The translations under genes and the position numbers were made by a program. Shown one piece after another: positions 25,307-35,215 of a stretch of DNA of 64,000 nucleotides. The stretch covers positions 248,001 to 312,000 of the forward strand of contig NWBO01000158.1 in the NCBI GenBank assembly GCA_002633275.1. Reading direction: 5' to 3'. The DNA comes from Bacteroidales bacterium Phil12 (GTDB lineage: Bacteria > Bacteroidota > Bacteroidia > Bacteroidales > P3). Under the pieces are notes generated by a model. The model was not told the DNA's origin and made no database searches. It saw only the letters and a program-made list of their open reading frames with translations. Position 1 is the first letter of the stretch, and the number at the start of each line of letters is the position of its first letter.

Positions 25307-27133
25307 TTAACTGTTTTCATTTAATGCCGCTTGTGCTTGGGCGGCACGCTTTCTTTGAGTTTCGTCTAAAATAATCTTTCTTATACGAAGATGCGACGGA
25401 GTTATCTCCAAATATTCGTCTTCTTTGATATATTCCATACATTCTTCCAACGACATCTTAACAGCAGGTGCAATATTGTTTTTCTCATCACTACCTGCTG
25501 CACGCATATTGGTCAATTTCTTTGTAATAACAAGATTTACCACAATATCATCAGGACGCAAGCCCTCGCCGACTACCATACCTGTATAGATTTCATCTCC
25601 CGATTCAACGAAAAACTTACCTCTGTCTTGCAATTTGTTCAAAGAATAATCTATAACGGAACCGGTCTCTTTTGCAATCAGTGCTCCCATTCGTTTGGAA
25701 GGCATATCGCCTTTCCATGGTTCAAATCCTTTCAATTGATGAGCCATAATAGCTTCGCCCTCCGAGATAGTAAGAATGGTATTGGTCAAACCAATCAAAC
25801 CACGAGAAGGTATGGTAAATTCTATATTCTGTCTGTCTCCGCGAGGCTCCATACTCAACAATTCTCCTTTACGAGCCGTTACCTGTTCTATAATCTTACC
25901 TGCAAAAGCCTCCGGAGTAACAATTATAAGTTGTTCGACAGGCTCGCATTTCTTTCCGTCAATTTCTTTAATGATAACCTTAGGTTGTCCGACTTGCAAT
26001 TCATAGCCCTCTCTACGCATTGTTTCAATAAGAATACTCAAATGCAATACGCCACGACCATAAACAATCAACGTATCTGGAGAATCCGTATCTTCAACTC
26101 TCAACGCAAGATTTTTTTCCAACTCAGCATGCAATCTGTCTCTCAAATGGCGAGAAGTAACAAACTTACCCTCTCTACCAAAGAATGGAGAATTGTTAAT
26201 GGTAAATAACATACTAAGCGTTGGTTCATCAACCTTTATAGGCTTTAATGGTTCAGGATTTTCTTTATCGCAAACCGAATCGCCTATATCAAAATTCTCT
26301 ATACCCAACAAAGCAACTATTTCGCCTGCCTCTACCGGTGTTTTTATCTTTTCTTTTGCCAAGCCCTCAAAAACATAAAGTTCTTTGATTTTGCTTGTAT
26401 ATTTTTCTCCATTGGCTTTGCAAAGCATAACATCTTGTCCTGCCTGCAAAGTACCACGGTGCAAACGTCCAACGGCAATTCTTCCCACGTAAGAAGAATA
26501 ATCCAAAGAAGAAATCATTAGTTGAGTGTTACCATCAATTGAAGGATATGCAGGTATGTATTTAATAATCATATCCAAAAGGTATGAAACATCTGTTGTA
26601 GGTTTGGTATAATCTTCCGACATCCAACCTTCCTTTGAAGAGCCATAAACTGTTGGAAAATCCAATTGTTCTTCCGATGCTCCCAAAGCACACATCAAAT
26701 CAAAGACTTTCTCTTGCGTTGCGATAGGGTCGCAATTAGGTTTATCAACTTTATTAATGACAACAATAGGTTTTAGATTTAGTTCTATGGCTTTTTGCAA
26801 AACAAAACGAGTTTGTGGCATCGGTCCTTCAAAGGCATCTACAACCAAAAGCACGCCGTCAGCCATATTCAAGACACGCTCAACCTCTCCTCCGAAATCA
26901 CTGTGTCCCGGAGTATCTATAATATTTATCTTAAAATCCTTATAGCGAATTGAAACGTTTTTCGAAAGAATGGTTATACCACGTTCTCTTTCCAAATCGT
27001 TGTTATCCAAAATCAATTCCTTTTGTTCTTGGTTGTCTCTGAATAGTTTTGCCTGATAAAGCATTCTATCAACCAATGTCGTTTTTCCATGATCAACATG
27101 AGCTATTATTGCTACGTTGCGAATATTTTGCAT
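25307..27133 (-). CDS. typA: Translational GTPase TypA/BipA
   Basis: 608 residues, normal length. The GTPase domain starts at once: P-loop AHVDHGKT at 11-18, switch II DTPGHSDFGGEV near 74-85, and NKVD at about 130. EF-G-like domains III and V follow, and the BipA-specific C-terminal domain after about 480. It acts in ribosome biogenesis and stress or cold adaptation. The promoter lies about 160 bases upstream, and a 21-bp repeat array fills the end of the leader just before the start codon. Confidence 0.95.
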   Translation of the reverse strand: MQNIRNVAIIAHVDHGKTTLVDRMLYQAKLFRDNQEQKELILDNNDLERERGITILSKNVSIRYKDFKINIIDTPGHSDFGGEVERVLNMADGVLLVVDAFEGPMPQTRFVLQKAIELNLKPIVVINKVDKPNCDPIATQEKVFDLMCALGASEEQLDFPTVYGSSKEGWMSEDYTKPTTDVSYLLDMIIKYIPAYPSIDGNTQLMISSLDYSSYVGRIAVGRLHRGTLQAGQDVMLCKANGEKYTSKIKELYVFEGLAKEKIKTPVEAGEIVALLGIENFDIGDSVCDKENPEPLKPIKVDEPTLSMLFTINNSPFFGREGKFVTSRHLRDRLHAELEKNLALRVEDTDSPDTLIVYGRGVLHLSILIETMRREGYELQVGQPKVIIKEIDGKKCEPVEQLIIVTPEAFAGKIIEQVTARKGELLSMEPRGDRQNIEFTIPSRGLIGLTNTILTISEGEAIMAHQLKGFEPWKGDMPSKRMGALIAKETGSVIDYSLNKLQDRGKFFVESGDEIYTGMVVGEGLRPDDIVVNLVITKKLTNMRAAGSDEKNNIAPAVKMSLEECMEYIKEDEYLEITPSHLRIRKIILDETQRKRAAQAQAALNENS

Positions 27134-27139
27134 TGTTAA

Positions 27140-27202
27140 TTATTTTATGTTTAACACTATTATTTTAATCTCACTATTCATTGAAATAATGTTTAACACT
27201 AT
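27140..27202. repeat. 21-bp modular intergenic repeat, locus 4 (3 units), in the typA leader
   Basis: Units at 27140, 27161 and 27182: TTATTTTATGTTTAACACTA, TATTTTAATCTCACTATTCA and TGAAATAATGTTTAACACTA plus one base each. The array ends 6 bases before the typA start codon and lies inside the predicted 5' untranslated region. Confidence 0.82.
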
Positions 27203-27283
27203 TTCTACAATTTCATAAGAACTTTTGATTACAAGTGCATCTAATATATCTTCTTCAAATATCTTTTTTCTAAAAAGAAACCT

Positions 27284-27307
27284 GTGAATAACAAAATTAT
27301 TATTCAC
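27284..27307 (-). promoter_or_regulatory. typA -7 box (TAATTTTG) inside an inverted repeat
   Basis: Minus-strand TAATTTTG at 27292-27299 is flanked by the 8-bp inverted repeat GTGAATAA (27284-27291) and TTATTCAC (27300-27307). The arrangement could be an operator over the promoter or a weak alaS terminator hairpin. Confidence 0.5.
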
Positions 27308-27316
27308 AATTTCTTT

Positions 27317-29935
27317 TTATTTGGAAATAGTGTCTTTTATATAATTCAAAGCTGCGACAACACCGTCTTTGTCTTTTCCGCCTGCGGTAGCATAAAATTT
27401 CTGACCGCCGCCGCCACCTTTGACGAACTTGGCTGCTTCTCTGACAATCTTACCTGCATCAAAACCACGCTCGACCATACTATCACTAAACATAACTGTC
27501 AGCATAACCTTGCCCGATACTTCATTTGCACCTGCAAAACAAAAATCATCAAACTCACCTCTAAACCTATATGCTATGTCTTTCATAGTATCGGCATCGA
27601 CAGGAGCAAAAACTTCAAAATAATTTATGCCATTAATAACTTCCATTTTTTCTTTAATAGCCTGATAAATATTGCCTGCTGCCTGCGATTTGAACTCGTC
27701 AATCTGTTTTTTCAAATTGGCGTTCTCTTCTATCATTTTTTGAATAGATTTCACCAAATCGGGACTTGCTTCAAAGAATGTTTTGATATGAGCAAACATA
27801 TCTTGCAAGTCGTACATATAATTATCAAACTCTTCGCCTGTAACAGCCTCAATACGACGAATACCTGCCGCTACCGCTGTTTCGTTTATGATTTTGAACA
27901 TACCGATAGTACCCGTACTTTTCACATGAGTACCACCGCAAAGTTCTATACTCTCTCCAAAACGTATAACCCTGACTTTGTCGCCGTATTTTTCACCGAA
28001 CAAAGCCATTGCACCCATATTGCGAGCCTCATCAATAGGAACATTCCTATGGTCATCGGCAGAAAAATCCTCTCGTACCATTTGATTTACCAAAATTTCC
28101 GCTCTGCGTATTTCTTCTTCCGTCATCTTGCTATGGTGCGAAAAGTCAAAACGCAAACGTTTATCATCTACATAAGAACCCTTTTGTTCTACGTGCGAAC
28201 CCAATACTTTTCTTAATGCCAAATGTAACAAGTGTGTTGCCGTGTGGTTTCTCTCTATATTGTGTCTGCGATTAACATCAACTTTTACCGTAAAGATTTG
28301 ATTAACGTCCTTAGGCAATGTCTTCATTATATGTATTGGAAGGTTGTTTTCTTTCTTTGTGTCAATTATTGCTATTTTCTCGTCCCCGCTTATCAGCAAT
28401 CCTTTATCGCCTACCTGACCTCCCATTTCGGCATACATACATGTCTTATCCAAAACCACTTGATAAAGCATTTGTCCTTTGGTCTCCACCTGACGATAAC
28501 GGACAATCTTGCACTGGCACTCCAATTCATCATATCCGACAAAATTCTCGTCTTTAAAATCTTTGACAATCTCAACCCAATCTCCTGCTTCAACTTTCGC
28601 TACACTACGACTACGTTCTTTTTGTGCTTTAAGATTGTTTTCAAAGGCCACCATATCTACTTCTCTTGACTGTTCCTTTGCCATAAGCTCGGTCAAATCA
28701 ATAGGAAAACCGTATGTATCGAACAATTCAAAGGCAAACTTTCCGTCAATCTTACCTTGCGGATTGTCTTTTATGTATTTGTCAAATTTTTGTATGCCAC
28801 CGGCCAAAGTTTTCAAGAATGCAGATTCCTCTTCTTTAATAACCTTACATATCAGTTCGTGATTTTTGGTAAGTTCAGGGTATTGACCGCCCATTTGACT
28901 TGTTAAAGTATCTACAATCTTATAAATAAAAGGCTCTGTAAAGTTCAAAAAAGTATAACCATATCTAACCGCACGGCGAAGTATTCTTCTGATAACGTAA
29001 CCAGCCTTGTTGTTTGACGGCATAAGCCCGTCGGCAATTGCAAAACTTACCGCCCTTAAATGGTCGGCAATGACACGCATGGCAATATCTTTCTTTTCAT
29101 CTTTACCATACACATTATTTGACAAATCAGCAATTTTCTGAATCAAAGGTTGGAAAACATCTGTGTCGTAATTGGATTTTTTATTTTGTAATACCATACA
29201 CAGACGCTCAAAGCCCATACCGGTATCTATATTTTTCTCTTTCAAAGGCTCTAAACTCTTATCGGCTTTGCGATTGAACTCCATAAAAACAAGATTCCAT
29301 ATCTCAATAACCAATGGATTGTCTTTATTGACAAGGTCTGCCCCTTTTATCTTTTGTTTTTCCTCTTCATCTCTCAAATCTATATGTATTTCACTGCAAG
29401 CACCACAAGGACCCGTTTCACCCATTTCCCAGAAATTGTCGTGTTTATTTCCAGGCAATATATGTGATTCCTCCACAAACTGCTGCCAATACTCATGGGC
29501 TTGTTCATCGGCTTTAAGACCTTCTTTTTCGTCGCCACCGAAATAAGTTACGTAAAGATTTTTCTTATCTATTTTATAAACTTCCGTAAGCAATTCCCAA
29601 GCGTATGCTATTGCTTCCTTTTTGAAATAATCTCCGAAAGACCAGTTACCTAACATCTCAAACATAGTGTGATGATAGGTATCGTGTCCCACTTCTTCCA
29701 AATCATTATGTTTTCCGCTAACTCTCAAACACTTTTGCGAATCGGCAGCACGGTTATACGGCTTTTCAACGTTACCCAAAAAGATGTCTTTGAATTGATT
29801 CATACCGGCGTTTGTAAAAAGTAAAGTCGGATCATTTTTAACAACCATTGAACTTGAAGGAACTATTGTATGCCCTTTGCTCTTAAAGAAATCAATGAAT
29901 GCTTGTCTTATTTCATTAGAAGTTTTCATATACAT
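27317..29935 (-). CDS. alaS: Alanyl-tRNA synthetase
   Basis: 872 residues, full length. The class II catalytic core is at about 1-260 (MKTSNEIRQAFIDFFKSKGH start, TLLFTNAGMNQFKDIFLG motif), followed by the tRNA recognition region, the editing domain with HTATH and CGGTH metal-binding motifs, a coiled coil near 735-760 and the glycine-rich C-Ala domain (KGGGGGQ). It charges tRNA-Ala. The start could also be 29929 (third codon); both fit the promoter at 30027. Confidence 0.96.
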   Translation of the reverse strand: MYMKTSNEIRQAFIDFFKSKGHTIVPSSSMVVKNDPTLLFTNAGMNQFKDIFLGNVEKPYNRAADSQKCLRVSGKHNDLEEVGHDTYHHTMFEMLGNWSFGDYFKKEAIAYAWELLTEVYKIDKKNLYVTYFGGDEKEGLKADEQAHEYWQQFVEESHILPGNKHDNFWEMGETGPCGACSEIHIDLRDEEEKQKIKGADLVNKDNPLVIEIWNLVFMEFNRKADKSLEPLKEKNIDTGMGFERLCMVLQNKKSNYDTDVFQPLIQKIADLSNNVYGKDEKKDIAMRVIADHLRAVSFAIADGLMPSNNKAGYVIRRILRRAVRYGYTFLNFTEPFIYKIVDTLTSQMGGQYPELTKNHELICKVIKEEESAFLKTLAGGIQKFDKYIKDNPQGKIDGKFAFELFDTYGFPIDLTELMAKEQSREVDMVAFENNLKAQKERSRSVAKVEAGDWVEIVKDFKDENFVGYDELECQCKIVRYRQVETKGQMLYQVVLDKTCMYAEMGGQVGDKGLLISGDEKIAIIDTKKENNLPIHIMKTLPKDVNQIFTVKVDVNRRHNIERNHTATHLLHLALRKVLGSHVEQKGSYVDDKRLRFDFSHHSKMTEEEIRRAEILVNQMVREDFSADDHRNVPIDEARNMGAMALFGEKYGDKVRVIRFGESIELCGGTHVKSTGTIGMFKIINETAVAAGIRRIEAVTGEEFDNYMYDLQDMFAHIKTFFEASPDLVKSIQKMIEENANLKKQIDEFKSQAAGNIYQAIKEKMEVINGINYFEVFAPVDADTMKDIAYRFRGEFDDFCFAGANEVSGKVMLTVMFSDSMVERGFDAGKIVREAAKFVKGGGGGQKFYATAGGKDKDGVVAALNYIKDTISK

Positions 29936-30026
29936 ACGATTTTCTTGTCTTACAAAATTTCTTTTACTTCATTCGCCATTGAACTTCCCTCCAACTTCAA
30001 ACGAATGACAGCAAAATTTAAGATTG

Positions 30027-30034
30027 CAAAATTA
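30027..30034 (-). promoter_or_regulatory. Bacteroidetes -7 box (TAATTTTG) for alaS
   Basis: Minus-strand TAATTTTG, 91 bases before the alaS start. Confidence 0.6.
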
Positions 30035-30144
30035 CGAAAAAAAATTTGAATAGACTGAATACAATATCATAAAGTTAAAGTGCGATTAAACATCAATACC
30101 ACACTTTACCAAATTTTTTAAGCAATACAATTATATGAAATAAG

Positions 30145-33048
30145 TTATTTATTTTCTTTGCTAATCTCCTTTATCAAATCAACTATTTTATCGTTTTTCA
30201 ATTGTGTTTTAAATCCGATTTTAACTTTATCATTAAAAAACTTTTCGGCAAACTTGATTTTGCTTCTTTCATCATTTCTTAAATCATTATCGTCATTCAT
30301 ATTCTTTGTTTCAACAATAAAATATAATTTCTTTTCGCCATTGTTGTTTTTGATAACGTATGCAAAATCGGGTGAATAAGTTTCTCCACCTGCAACAGGA
30401 ATTTTTATGGAATTCTTCGGTATTTTTGTAAATACGATAACCTCTTCAATATTTTCTTTGATATTGGTTTTCTCTAATTCTGAATCAAAATACAACTCTT
30501 CAAAATAATATTTATCTGAAACTTTCTCTTCCGAGTAATTAACGCCAATCCCGGCTGAAGCAATTTCTTTTAAAGGTTTGCCGGAGTCATCCGTTAGTTT
30601 TGTTGGATGAATACTGTTTGAAACGCTTTTATATTCAATACTAAACTTAGTAAATGCACATTTCATCAAATATTTATTGAAATTGTGTTTCAAAATATTC
30701 AACGTTTTTTGATTTAGATATGTGTTTATTTCTATTTTAGAATCAATTATTGATTGATGAATAGTTTTTATATTTATATTCAACCTTTTTGATAATTCTT
30801 TAATGAAATCACTATATTTCATTAAAGAAACAGATGCAATATTTTGGTTATTTACCGACAATCTATCTTTTGTTACTGCAACATTATCCTCTATTGCTAT
30901 TTCTTTTTCTATAATGCTTATACCTTCTATTCTTAAAGTATGTTCTTGTTCTTTTAGAAATTCAGTGAAAAGATTTTTAAACTCATTTTCATCTTTGAAC
31001 TTATACTCCAAAAGTACTTTTTCATTAAGTTTTTCCCACAAATCTTTTAACTCATCATATTTTTCCGTTCTTATTGTTACTTTTTTCTTATTGTCTGTTG
31101 CAACACGAATTTTGTTTTTATTAACTCCCATAAAGATATTTGGAAAATTTTGCTTTATGTAGTCAAATCCACCAGGCTTGAATGTATTTGCTCTTGTGAG
31201 TACATTCGCTTCATCCAATTTTTCAAGTAAAGCCTCGTCAGAGTTGAAATCATATAACTCACAAATCTTGCCAATCATTTCTTGCGTTAATTTCTCTTCT
31301 TGCCTATCTATTGATATTGCACCGGATTTATCATTTATTTCTTTGGTAAGTTTTTCAACAAAATCGGATTCAGTGAAATCAACAAAATAATTCAAATAGA
31401 ATTGTTCTTCTTTCACTCTATTGCCATACTCATTGACAGGCAAACGCAAACCACGACCGACTTCTTGCAATTTGGAAATATCACTACCGCTACTTCTCAA
31501 CTTACAAATCTGAAATACATTCGGATTGTCCCAACCTTCTTTCAAAGTCCATTTTGAAAAAATAAATCTTCTTGGATTATCCAAACTAAGTATTGCGGTT
31601 TTATCATGTAAGATTTCATTTATTTCCTTTTCAATACTTTCATCTTTCTCTGTGTTGTCCTTTGAAAAATATCCTGCATGAGTCAAAGAAATATTTTCCA
31701 ATGTTTTTCCAAGATATGTTCTATAAGAATCATTTAACTCTGTTTTAAGCAGATTTTCTATCTCCGCTTTTGTATATTGTTCTACAATTTTACGGATATG
31801 GCCTTCTTTTTCACGATATTCTTCTATATTGTCAATAAAAAACAAAGTAAGCGGCTTTATTCTGACATCTCTTTGCAAAAGTTGTTTTTCAAGTTCAAAA
31901 TGTTGATGAATAGCTTTGCGTATCATCACTTCTTGCAAAGTCTCCGAATAGGAATATGGGTTGATAGTTTCACCTTTTTTCAACTCCAATCCATTTGACA
32001 AAACAACCGTGGATTTATTCAAATCATCTATTGTCAAATCTTTCATTGCAGAATGTATTCTCTCCATACATTCCTTTTTCGCAATATTAACAGAATTATG
32101 ATTAGAATTTTCTATTAGTTCAAACTTTGCCTCCCTGCCATTGGAAGATACAAATTTTACAGAGACATTATTTCCTTGTTCAAATTCTGTGATGTAACCA
32201 ATAACGCCTTTGACTAAATTTCTATTAAAAGAATCTACGGCAGTTAAAGTATATACAAGATTATAATAACTCTCAAACGTTGCTCCGTACCTTAAAATGA
32301 ATTGAGGTTTTAATTTTTGTATATTTTTCCACGTTTTGTTATCTTCTTTAAATTTATGCGGTTCGTCAATAATAATAAAAGGCTTTGTTTGCGCAATGGC
32401 TTCAAAAGGCTTATTGCATTTGTCAAACAAATTGACATCAAAATCCTTATCCATTGTATTGGAGTTAATCATACCGGCATTGATAACCATAACTTGAATA
32501 TGATTTTTATCAAAACTCTCTGATTTCACAAAACTTAAAACAGCAGGTGGAAAATATGTTTTTTTGCTTTTAGTCGCTTTTTGACTTTCTACGATATGCA
32601 AATTAATAGTTTTGCCATATTGCTCTTTGAAATGTTCTCTACTTCCGGCAGATTTCAAAAAATCAACAGTTCCCGCCTTGATAGACAATGTAGGTACGAT
32701 GACAATAAATTTGAATATTCCATATTGTTTGTTTAATTCAAACATCGTTTTGGTATAGGTATAAGTCTTACCCGTACCCGTTTCCATCATAATATCTATA
32801 ACATTGCTATCACTATTTACTATTCTGTGGTCTTTGATAGCAACGCCATTATCATGTTGTATTGTTCTTATCTTATCTGAATATTTAAAGAAATTACGAT
32901 GCTTATAATCTAACTCCGTATTTTCATATTGACTGTTTACACCACTCGGAGAAATAACATCAAAACACTCAAACACTTCAACGGTACTATTTACTGCTAT
33001 GGTTTGGTGGTCAAGATTCTTTTCAAAATTAAAACAAAATCTTTTCAT
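30145..33048 (-). CDS. res: Type III restriction enzyme, Res subunit
   Basis: 967 residues from ATG 33048, chosen because AGAGG precedes it and it begins one base after the mod stop (TGATATG). A longer frame would start 24 bases upstream inside mod. Superfamily 2 translocase: Walker A METGTGKT at 88-95 and DEPH box at 228-231. Near the C-terminus SPDFAYV followed by FIVETKN forms the PD-(D/E)xK endonuclease site. With Mod it cleaves DNA carrying two inversely oriented unmethylated sites. All key motifs are intact, so it is likely active. Confidence 0.93.
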   Translation of the reverse strand: MKRFCFNFEKNLDHQTIAVNSTVEVFECFDVISPSGVNSQYENTELDYKHRNFFKYSDKIRTIQHDNGVAIKDHRIVNSDSNVIDIMMETGTGKTYTYTKTMFELNKQYGIFKFIVIVPTLSIKAGTVDFLKSAGSREHFKEQYGKTINLHIVESQKATKSKKTYFPPAVLSFVKSESFDKNHIQVMVINAGMINSNTMDKDFDVNLFDKCNKPFEAIAQTKPFIIIDEPHKFKEDNKTWKNIQKLKPQFILRYGATFESYYNLVYTLTAVDSFNRNLVKGVIGYITEFEQGNNVSVKFVSSNGREAKFELIENSNHNSVNIAKKECMERIHSAMKDLTIDDLNKSTVVLSNGLELKKGETINPYSYSETLQEVMIRKAIHQHFELEKQLLQRDVRIKPLTLFFIDNIEEYREKEGHIRKIVEQYTKAEIENLLKTELNDSYRTYLGKTLENISLTHAGYFSKDNTEKDESIEKEINEILHDKTAILSLDNPRRFIFSKWTLKEGWDNPNVFQICKLRSSGSDISKLQEVGRGLRLPVNEYGNRVKEEQFYLNYFVDFTESDFVEKLTKEINDKSGAISIDRQEEKLTQEMIGKICELYDFNSDEALLEKLDEANVLTRANTFKPGGFDYIKQNFPNIFMGVNKNKIRVATDNKKKVTIRTEKYDELKDLWEKLNEKVLLEYKFKDENEFKNLFTEFLKEQEHTLRIEGISIIEKEIAIEDNVAVTKDRLSVNNQNIASVSLMKYSDFIKELSKRLNINIKTIHQSIIDSKIEINTYLNQKTLNILKHNFNKYLMKCAFTKFSIEYKSVSNSIHPTKLTDDSGKPLKEIASAGIGVNYSEEKVSDKYYFEELYFDSELEKTNIKENIEEVIVFTKIPKNSIKIPVAGGETYSPDFAYVIKNNNGEKKLYFIVETKNMNDDNDLRNDERSKIKFAEKFFNDKVKIGFKTQLKNDKIVDLIKEISKENK

Positions 33049-33049
33049 A

Positions 33050-35089
33050 TCAATACCTCTGTATAAAGTCAATATCTATGCTTTTCTTATTAGCAAACGT
33101 TCTTACGTTTTCTGCAATTTGTCGCATATTAGCACTATCAAAATTATATGAAAAACAAATTATCGAATTGGGACTGAACTCAGAGTCATTGTCAAGTTTT
33201 TCTAATAAAGCCTGCAAATTATCTGTTTTAAATCCTTTGTTCATCAAATACAATTTGCCATTGCCATAAAAAGCATGATAACCTTTTAAATCCACTTCTT
33301 TTAAATCTTCACTTAAAGCCATCCCGTCAGATGTTTTCCAGGTAGTCAATATTGCTTTTATATCATTTTGCGATAATGTGCTTTCATCAAACAGTTTTGT
33401 TTGTGTGTTTAATTCATCGGCTTGAAAATCATAGTTCTCCGGTATCGGAGTTGTTTCAAATATCTTAAATCCAAAATCTTGTTTTCTTATATTCTCTATT
33501 TCAAAAGAAAGTTTTTCTATTCTTTCTTTGTTTTTCTCTGTCTGCGGTTTGCCTTTAAGCGTTTCTATTTCTTGTTGCTTTTCTTTTACACTATTTTGCA
33601 AACGTTTGGCAGAACGTAATAACCTTTCTTTTGTTATCTCAAATATTGTCGGCGTTTCAACATGCAATTCATTTTTTACAAAATCAAAAGCCGTTTTACT
33701 TTTCTTTTCGTTTATCAATTCAGGTAACTGCACCAATATATATTTTCTATTTCCTCCGTCTTCCGCATTAAGTTGCATAACAGCATCACCCGTCGTTCCA
33801 CTACCGGCAAAGAAATCAAGGATAATAGCAGATTTATTAGCATAGTTTATAAAATATTTAATTAAATCAACATATTTAGGGAATGGAAAATTTAAACCTA
33901 ATTCTTCCAAATCTTTACTACCTCTTTTATTATTTAATATCAACGAACTAATTTTTTCATATGTAGTTTTTTTTATTTGTGGATTAAATCTATCATTTTC
34001 AAAATAAACCTCTTTAATATAACCAGATATTTTGGCTTTTGTAGGCTCCATATTATTATTGAAAAATTTTCTTAAATCACTTGAACTTCTCCATCTAGCC
34101 TTTAAAATCACATTTTCTTTTAATTCTCCATTCTCTATAATGATTGGTGTCAAATTCTCAATATTTTCTAAACTACCTTCTATTTTTCTTGTCTCTTCAT
34201 AAATTCCGTCTTTTAGATTATAACATTTAATACCTTTGGGAAATTCTATATTTGGCATTGTTTGGTCTAAGTTGCCCACTGTACCTCGTGAAATAGTTTC
34301 TTTATTAAAATTATTTATTTCAAAATATTGTATATCTTTGGCATATATTAAGCAATACTCATGTTTCGAAATTGTTTTGTCTGTTGCAATTTCACTTGCT
34401 CTATTTACTACTGAACAGACGACAAAATTTTCTTCACCGAAAATATCGTCCATTAAAAGGCGTAATTGTGCAACCTCATTATCATCAATAGACACAAAAA
34501 TAACGCCGTCATCTTGAAGCAACTGTCTTGCAATATATAAACGCGGATACAAAAACGTCAACCAGGCAGAATGCGAATTGCTTTTGCTTTGCGTAAATGA
34601 AAGAATACGCAAAGCAGCCGGTCTGTCGATACCGGTAAGTTCCATAAGTTCTTTTTCGGTGTATTTTCTGCTATCTTGATAAATAAATCCGTCTGTACCG
34701 GTGTTGTATGGCGGGTCTATATAAATCATTTTTATTTTCTCATAATATGCAGAAGAAAGATGTTTTAATACCTCCAAATTATCTCCTTTGATAAGCAAGT
34801 TTTCAGAGTTTTTGTTTTCTTGCTTTTCATTATGTGAAAAATCTTCTTTGAGTAATGTATCAGCACTATCAGTTGCCAAAAGTCTTGCATACGATTTACC
34901 TAACCAATCCAAAGAATAACTTTCGTTTGAAAAATCTATCTCTTTTTCTAAAAGATTGTCCTTGAATTTATCAAATTGAAATTTGCCGTTTTTGTCAAAA
35001 CATTGAGAAAAATATTTTCTCAATACTTCCAAATCATTATTCTGTATTTTGATATTTGCTGTTGTCTTTTGTTGCTGTATTGTATCCAT
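33050..35089 (-). CDS. mod: Type III DNA adenine methyltransferase, Mod subunit
   Basis: 679 residues. The catalytic DPPY motif is at 125-128 (YIDPPYNTG) and the SAM-binding FAGSGTTGDAV motif lies near 425-435, giving the beta-class order (IV before I) typical of type III Mod. The variable region between them (about 210-400) is the target-recognition domain and sets specificity, which cannot be predicted. It protects host DNA and guides Res. No simple-sequence phase-variation tract was noticed. It heads the mod-res operon from the promoter at 35127. Confidence 0.94.
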   Translation of the reverse strand: MDTIQQQKTTANIKIQNNDLEVLRKYFSQCFDKNGKFQFDKFKDNLLEKEIDFSNESYSLDWLGKSYARLLATDSADTLLKEDFSHNEKQENKNSENLLIKGDNLEVLKHLSSAYYEKIKMIYIDPPYNTGTDGFIYQDSRKYTEKELMELTGIDRPAALRILSFTQSKSNSHSAWLTFLYPRLYIARQLLQDDGVIFVSIDDNEVAQLRLLMDDIFGEENFVVCSVVNRASEIATDKTISKHEYCLIYAKDIQYFEINNFNKETISRGTVGNLDQTMPNIEFPKGIKCYNLKDGIYEETRKIEGSLENIENLTPIIIENGELKENVILKARWRSSSDLRKFFNNNMEPTKAKISGYIKEVYFENDRFNPQIKKTTYEKISSLILNNKRGSKDLEELGLNFPFPKYVDLIKYFINYANKSAIILDFFAGSGTTGDAVMQLNAEDGGNRKYILVQLPELINEKKSKTAFDFVKNELHVETPTIFEITKERLLRSAKRLQNSVKEKQQEIETLKGKPQTEKNKERIEKLSFEIENIRKQDFGFKIFETTPIPENYDFQADELNTQTKLFDESTLSQNDIKAILTTWKTSDGMALSEDLKEVDLKGYHAFYGNGKLYLMNKGFKTDNLQALLEKLDNDSEFSPNSIICFSYNFDSANMRQIAENVRTFANKKSIDIDFIQRY

Positions 35090-35126
35090 TACTTTTTATG
35101 TATTATCATAATATTTTTTTCAACCG

Positions 35127-35134
35127 CAAAGTTA
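35127..35134 (-). promoter_or_regulatory. Bacteroidetes -7 box (TAACTTTG) for mod-res
   Basis: Minus-strand TAACTTTG, 37 bases before the mod start; the restriction system uses a native-type promoter. Confidence 0.65.
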
Positions 35135-35215
35135 CTCATTTTTCATATTTTTTCAACACAAAGGAAAAAATATTCCAAAAAACTTTACGAAAACAAAGCC
35201 TTTATTAGTAATTTA

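Noticed and set aside
25715..25735. GGTTCAAATCC resembling a tRNA T-arm
   Set aside because: It lies within the typA coding sequence and no acceptor or anticodon arm can be drawn around it. No tRNA gene was recognised in the window.
27284..28216. Long plus-strand frame of 310 codons opposite alaS
   Set aside because: It lies entirely antisense to the well-supported alanyl-tRNA synthetase and has no family features; the same holds for 25391-26209 opposite typA and 10693-11460 opposite the antiporter.
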